From a virus: 31,804 nucleotides of DNA. The notes beneath the pieces were generated by a model. It was not told where the DNA came from. It made no database searches and saw only the letters and a program-made list of their open reading frames with translations. The stretch spans positions 1 to 31,804 of the IMG/VR virus record IMGVR_UViG_3300027969_000286; one strand, written 5' to 3'. A program made the position numbers and the translations under genes. This document shows, one piece after another, positions 30,882 to 31,804 of the stretch (position 1 is its first letter; every line of letters starts with the position of its first letter).

Positions 30882-31804
30882 CTATCAGGTAACCACTAAA
30901 GTGACTGTGGGTACCGTGAATTCGACTTGGGCCGCCAGCCCAATATACCCACACATTGGTATATTCTCCGGCATTTAGATATAAATCTAATTGCTGACCA
31001 ACACCGCCCGCGTGGTTAGCAACAGTCCCGTGCATCCAGATGCCATGCGGAGCACGGCCGTCCCAAACACCAATTCCGCCACTACGACCAAACGATAAAT
31101 GCTGATAGTTTGGAGTATTGTTATCATCATTGTAATGATAACCTTGCCATGTTAAATGATAAAAACCACTCACTGGCGCTGTGAATCTACCGTTGCTTGT
31201 GTCAAAGTTACTGCCGCCGCGTTGTTGCACATCCCAGCCACCAAAGCCGCCGCCAATTTCTCTCCAGCCATATCCGCCAAAGCTGTTGGCATAAGTCCAA
31301 CCTCCAACTGGCACTGCGCCCCACATCAAACTACCTGTGGTATTATCTGTACCCACAGTTTTATGGCCGTTTGAGTTGATACGCATACGCTCAACACCCG
31401 CAACACTGAACACCACGTTATTGGCACTGTCAAAGTAAATGCCAGTATTAGATTGTGCTGCTGACTGAATCGCTGGCGCAGCTGCACTACCTGATGGTAC
31501 AACAAGTCTTCCCGTCATTGTGCCGCCAGATGCATTCAAAGGAGTGTATCCTACATTGCTCAGTGTTGCGCCCGAAGCTAATTTAGCTGCCGAAACTGCG
31601 TTAGCGGCAATGTCGTTAGTTCCAATAGTTCTATAAGTAACAGTTTTTCCACTTAAATCAACTGCACTTGCTAGTTCTGTTGCACTTACTGATGCATTAG
31701 CTATTTTTGCGCTAGTAATTGCACCGGCAGCAAATTTTCCTGCGGTGATAGCAGAATCTGCAAGATCCACTACGTCAACTTGACCATCAACTATTGAATC
31801 TGTT
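30877..31804 (-). CDS. Tail fibre protein with C1q-like C-terminal domain (partial)
   Basis: The reading frame is open to the right edge, so the true start lies outside the window; a GTG at 31770 is internal. The visible ~308 residues begin with a shaft of A-I-T-x-x-K-(F/I)-A repeats (S-A-I-T-A-G-K-F, G-A-I-T-S-A-K-I), a common fibre coiled repeat. A module with G-I-Y-F-D-S-A-N-N-V follows. The last ~130 residues contain G-R-F-T-A-P-V-S-G-F-Y-H-L, a long Gly/Trp/His-rich stretch and F-S-G-Y-L-I-G at the end, the pattern of C1q/TNF-like jelly-roll trimer domains used as receptor-binding tips. This is a second adhesion locus, separate from 1373-11752. Confidence 0.75.
   Translation of the reverse strand, partial: TDSIVDGQVDVVDLADSAITAGKFAAGAITSAKIANASVSATELASAVDLSGKTVTYRTIGTNDIAANAVSAAKLASGATLSNVGYTPLNASGGTMTGRLVVPSGSAAAPAIQSAAQSNTGIYFDSANNVVFSVAGVERMRINSNGHKTVGTDNTTGSLMWGAVPVGGWTYANSFGGYGWREIGGGFGGWDVQQRGGSNFDTSNGRFTAPVSGFYHLTWQGYHYNDDNNTPNYQHLSFGRSGGIGVWDGRAPHGIWMHGTVANHAGGVGQQLDLYLNAGEYTNVWVYWAGGPSRIHGTHSHFSGYLIG

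Noticed and set aside
31768-31770. GTG start for the right-hand fibre gene
   Set aside because: The frame stays open to the window edge with fibre-like sequence before the GTG, so the gene is partial.

Overview
This window looks like part of the genome of a lytic T4-type contractile-tailed phage (marine or freshwater 'T4-like' myovirus). The evidence is a tail-sheath start (gp18-like), proteins matching the T4 neck and tail-completion set gp13/gp14/gp15, a T4 gp1-type dNMP kinase, a phage GroES, and repeated TATAAATA-type late promoters upstream of structural genes. No photosynthesis genes, integrase, tRNA, IS element or CRISPR array is visible. The host cannot be read from the sequence. The A+T-rich coding and the gene content resemble phages of aquatic bacteria.

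Layout. (1) 1-1116: start of the tail sheath gene (minus), a small zinc-ribbon/HNH-like protein (plus), and the dNMP kinase (minus) with its own sigma70-type promoter. (2) 1155-12369, minus strand: an adhesion module read from right to left. It holds a small fibre protein, a 1196-aa fibre with a beta-helix region and C-terminal S74 chaperone, three large glycine-rich adhesins, and a 69-aa protein. (3) 12379-16757: neck and tail completion. A gp13-like gene (minus) diverges from gp14-like and gp15-like genes (plus), followed by a Nudix hydrolase and a 53-aa minus-strand gene with its own late promoter. (4) 16803-30205: an unusual enzyme island. Two oxygenase genes run leftward. From a perfect late promoter at 17982, GroES and then 17 tightly packed, often overlapping genes run rightward to a bidirectional terminator at 30204-30231. 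The island holds fourteen Fe(II)/2-oxoglutarate-oxygenase-like or cupin-like proteins, four tandem paralogues of an uncharacterised family, and a flavin-dependent tryptophan halogenase with its key residues intact. (5) 30249-31804, minus strand: two small paralogous proteins downstream of a tail-fibre gene that ends in a C1q-like domain and runs off the window.

The main point of interest is region 4. A phage is devoting about 13 kb, mostly under late-promoter control and set between virion genes, to oxidative tailoring enzymes (hydroxylase-like proteins plus a halogenase) that have multiplied by repeated duplication. Their substrate is unknown. Candidates are virion proteins such as the fibres, a host surface protein or glycan, or free amino acids. 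Family assignments are from motif reading and memory, not from a database search. No stretch longer than about 100 bases lacks a gene or regulatory call.
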